This document shows positions 49,376 through 49,988 of a stretch of 49,988 nt of DNA, one piece after another. The translations under genes were made by a program, and so were the position numbers. The stretch is from Chromera velia (Eukaryota; Sar; Chromeraceae): assembly GCA_018398765.1 (NCBI GenBank), contig JAHBMJ010002820.1:45521-95508 (forward strand), written 5' to 3'. Numbering within the stretch: the stretch's first letter is position 1; each line of letters starts with the position of its first letter. Below the pieces are notes generated by a model, which was not told where the DNA came from, did not search any database, and worked only from the letters and a program-made list of their open reading frames with translations.

Positions 49376-49598
49376 GGCGTCGGCTAAAGAAAAAAAAAAA
49401 AAAAAGCGATCGGAGGAGATTTTTTTTTTTGTTTCTTTTTTAGTCTTTAACCCTGAACAACACTTAACAACAGTTATGCAACACCTGAACAACACCAATG
49501 CAATACTTGAACAACAGTTGTTTAACTGACTGAAAAATAAAAAAAGAAAAAAGGGAAGAGTTTGGGACAATCTTTTTTTTTTTTTCTTTAGCCGATGT
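49376..49598 (+). mobile_element. Small TIR element, copy 1
   Basis: The left end GGCGTCGGCTAAAGAAAA is mirrored by the right end TTTTCTTTAGCCGATG, each followed inward by long A or T runs. The interior contains AACCCTGAACAACACTTA and other AACAAC/CAACAG motifs. It is non-coding and about 220 bases. It is preceded by CTATA, so a TA target is possible. Confidence 0.8.
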
Positions 49599-49734
49599 TT
49601 TTTTTCGTTTTTGACATTGATTCACTATCTAGTTCACTATATCTTGATGTCAAGTTGATGATCAAGTTGATGCAGACCTATAGGGATGATTAAAAAAAAA
49701 AAAAAACACGGTCTCCACATGCAGGGCAAATCTA

Positions 49735-49988
49735 GGCGCCGACTAAAGAAAAAAAAAAAAGATCCCCCAAAACCGTTTGCTTTTTTTCTTTTTTTTTTCT
49801 GTATCAGTCAAACAACTGTTATTCAAATATTGTACAAGTGTTGTTTGTATATTGTACAACTGTTGCTACTAGTGTTGCTAATAGTTGCTAAGTGATGTTC
49901 AGGGTTGAAAAGTAAAAAAAAAAGAAAAAAAAAAAAAAAAGATCTCCTCAAATCGGTTATTTTTTTTTTTTTTTCTCTAGCCGGCGCC
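49735..49988 (-). mobile_element. Small TIR element, copy 2, inverted
   Basis: Ends are GGCGCCGACTAAAGAAAA and TTTTCTCTAGCCGGCGCC, the latter finishing exactly at the window edge. Read in reverse, the interior matches copy 1 in order: GGAGATC, T runs, CAACCCTGAACA(T)CACTTA, CAACAG motifs, CAACAGTTGTTTGACTGA, A runs. It is therefore the same family in opposite orientation. Confidence 0.8.

Overview
The window is nuclear DNA of an intron-rich eukaryote, most probably a free-living protist or alga. A chromerid alveolate such as Chromera velia would fit, but that is inference from style and not a proven assignment. The signs are short GT-AG exons separated by introns of about 300-550 bases, very dense microsatellites (TG, CT, TCTG, GAAA), small N gaps, and decayed retroelements next to host genes. 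I see no operons, CRISPR arrays, rRNA or convincing tRNA genes.

Layout. 51-3237 (+): 3' part of an alpha/beta-hydrolase (monoacylglycerol-lipase-like) gene, seven phase-compatible exons. 3238-7365: AT-rich and microsatellite DNA. 7366-9821 (+): broken DIRS-like element with RNase H and tyrosine recombinase. 12165-15017 and 17480-18757 (+): two unidentified exon clusters, the second encoding a cysteine-rich chain. 21730-25009 (-): gene for a disordered protein with a nine-fold octapeptide repeat. 25319-25502: small inverted-repeat element. 26761-27889 (+): exons of a cysteine-rich, zinc-finger-like protein, one of them tandemly duplicated and decayed. 28928-35391 (+): degenerate Ty3/gypsy chromovirus with both LTRs, a target-site duplication and a MITE inside gag. 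37344-38960 (-): complete four-exon roadblock/LC7 dynein light chain gene. 40073-46690 (+): six-exon gene for a ~1,600-residue acidic, coiled-coil, mostly disordered protein. 47814-49012 (+): MYND zinc-finger protein, 5' end unresolved. 49376-49988: two inverted copies of one small TIR element.

Together, the host genes look like ordinary cellular functions (lipid hydrolysis, dynein motor assembly, scaffolds, a MYND protein) in a repeat-rich landscape. The most interesting observations concern the mobile DNA. Stop codons in the chromovirus and the DIRS-like element are nearly all one C-to-T or G-to-A change from Gln, Arg or Trp codons, and the LTRs differ mainly by transitions, which suggests methylation-linked deamination or a RIP-like process. 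There are also at least three apparently distinct small TIR families. Exon models were built by eye from splice sites and reading phase; none is confirmed by transcripts.
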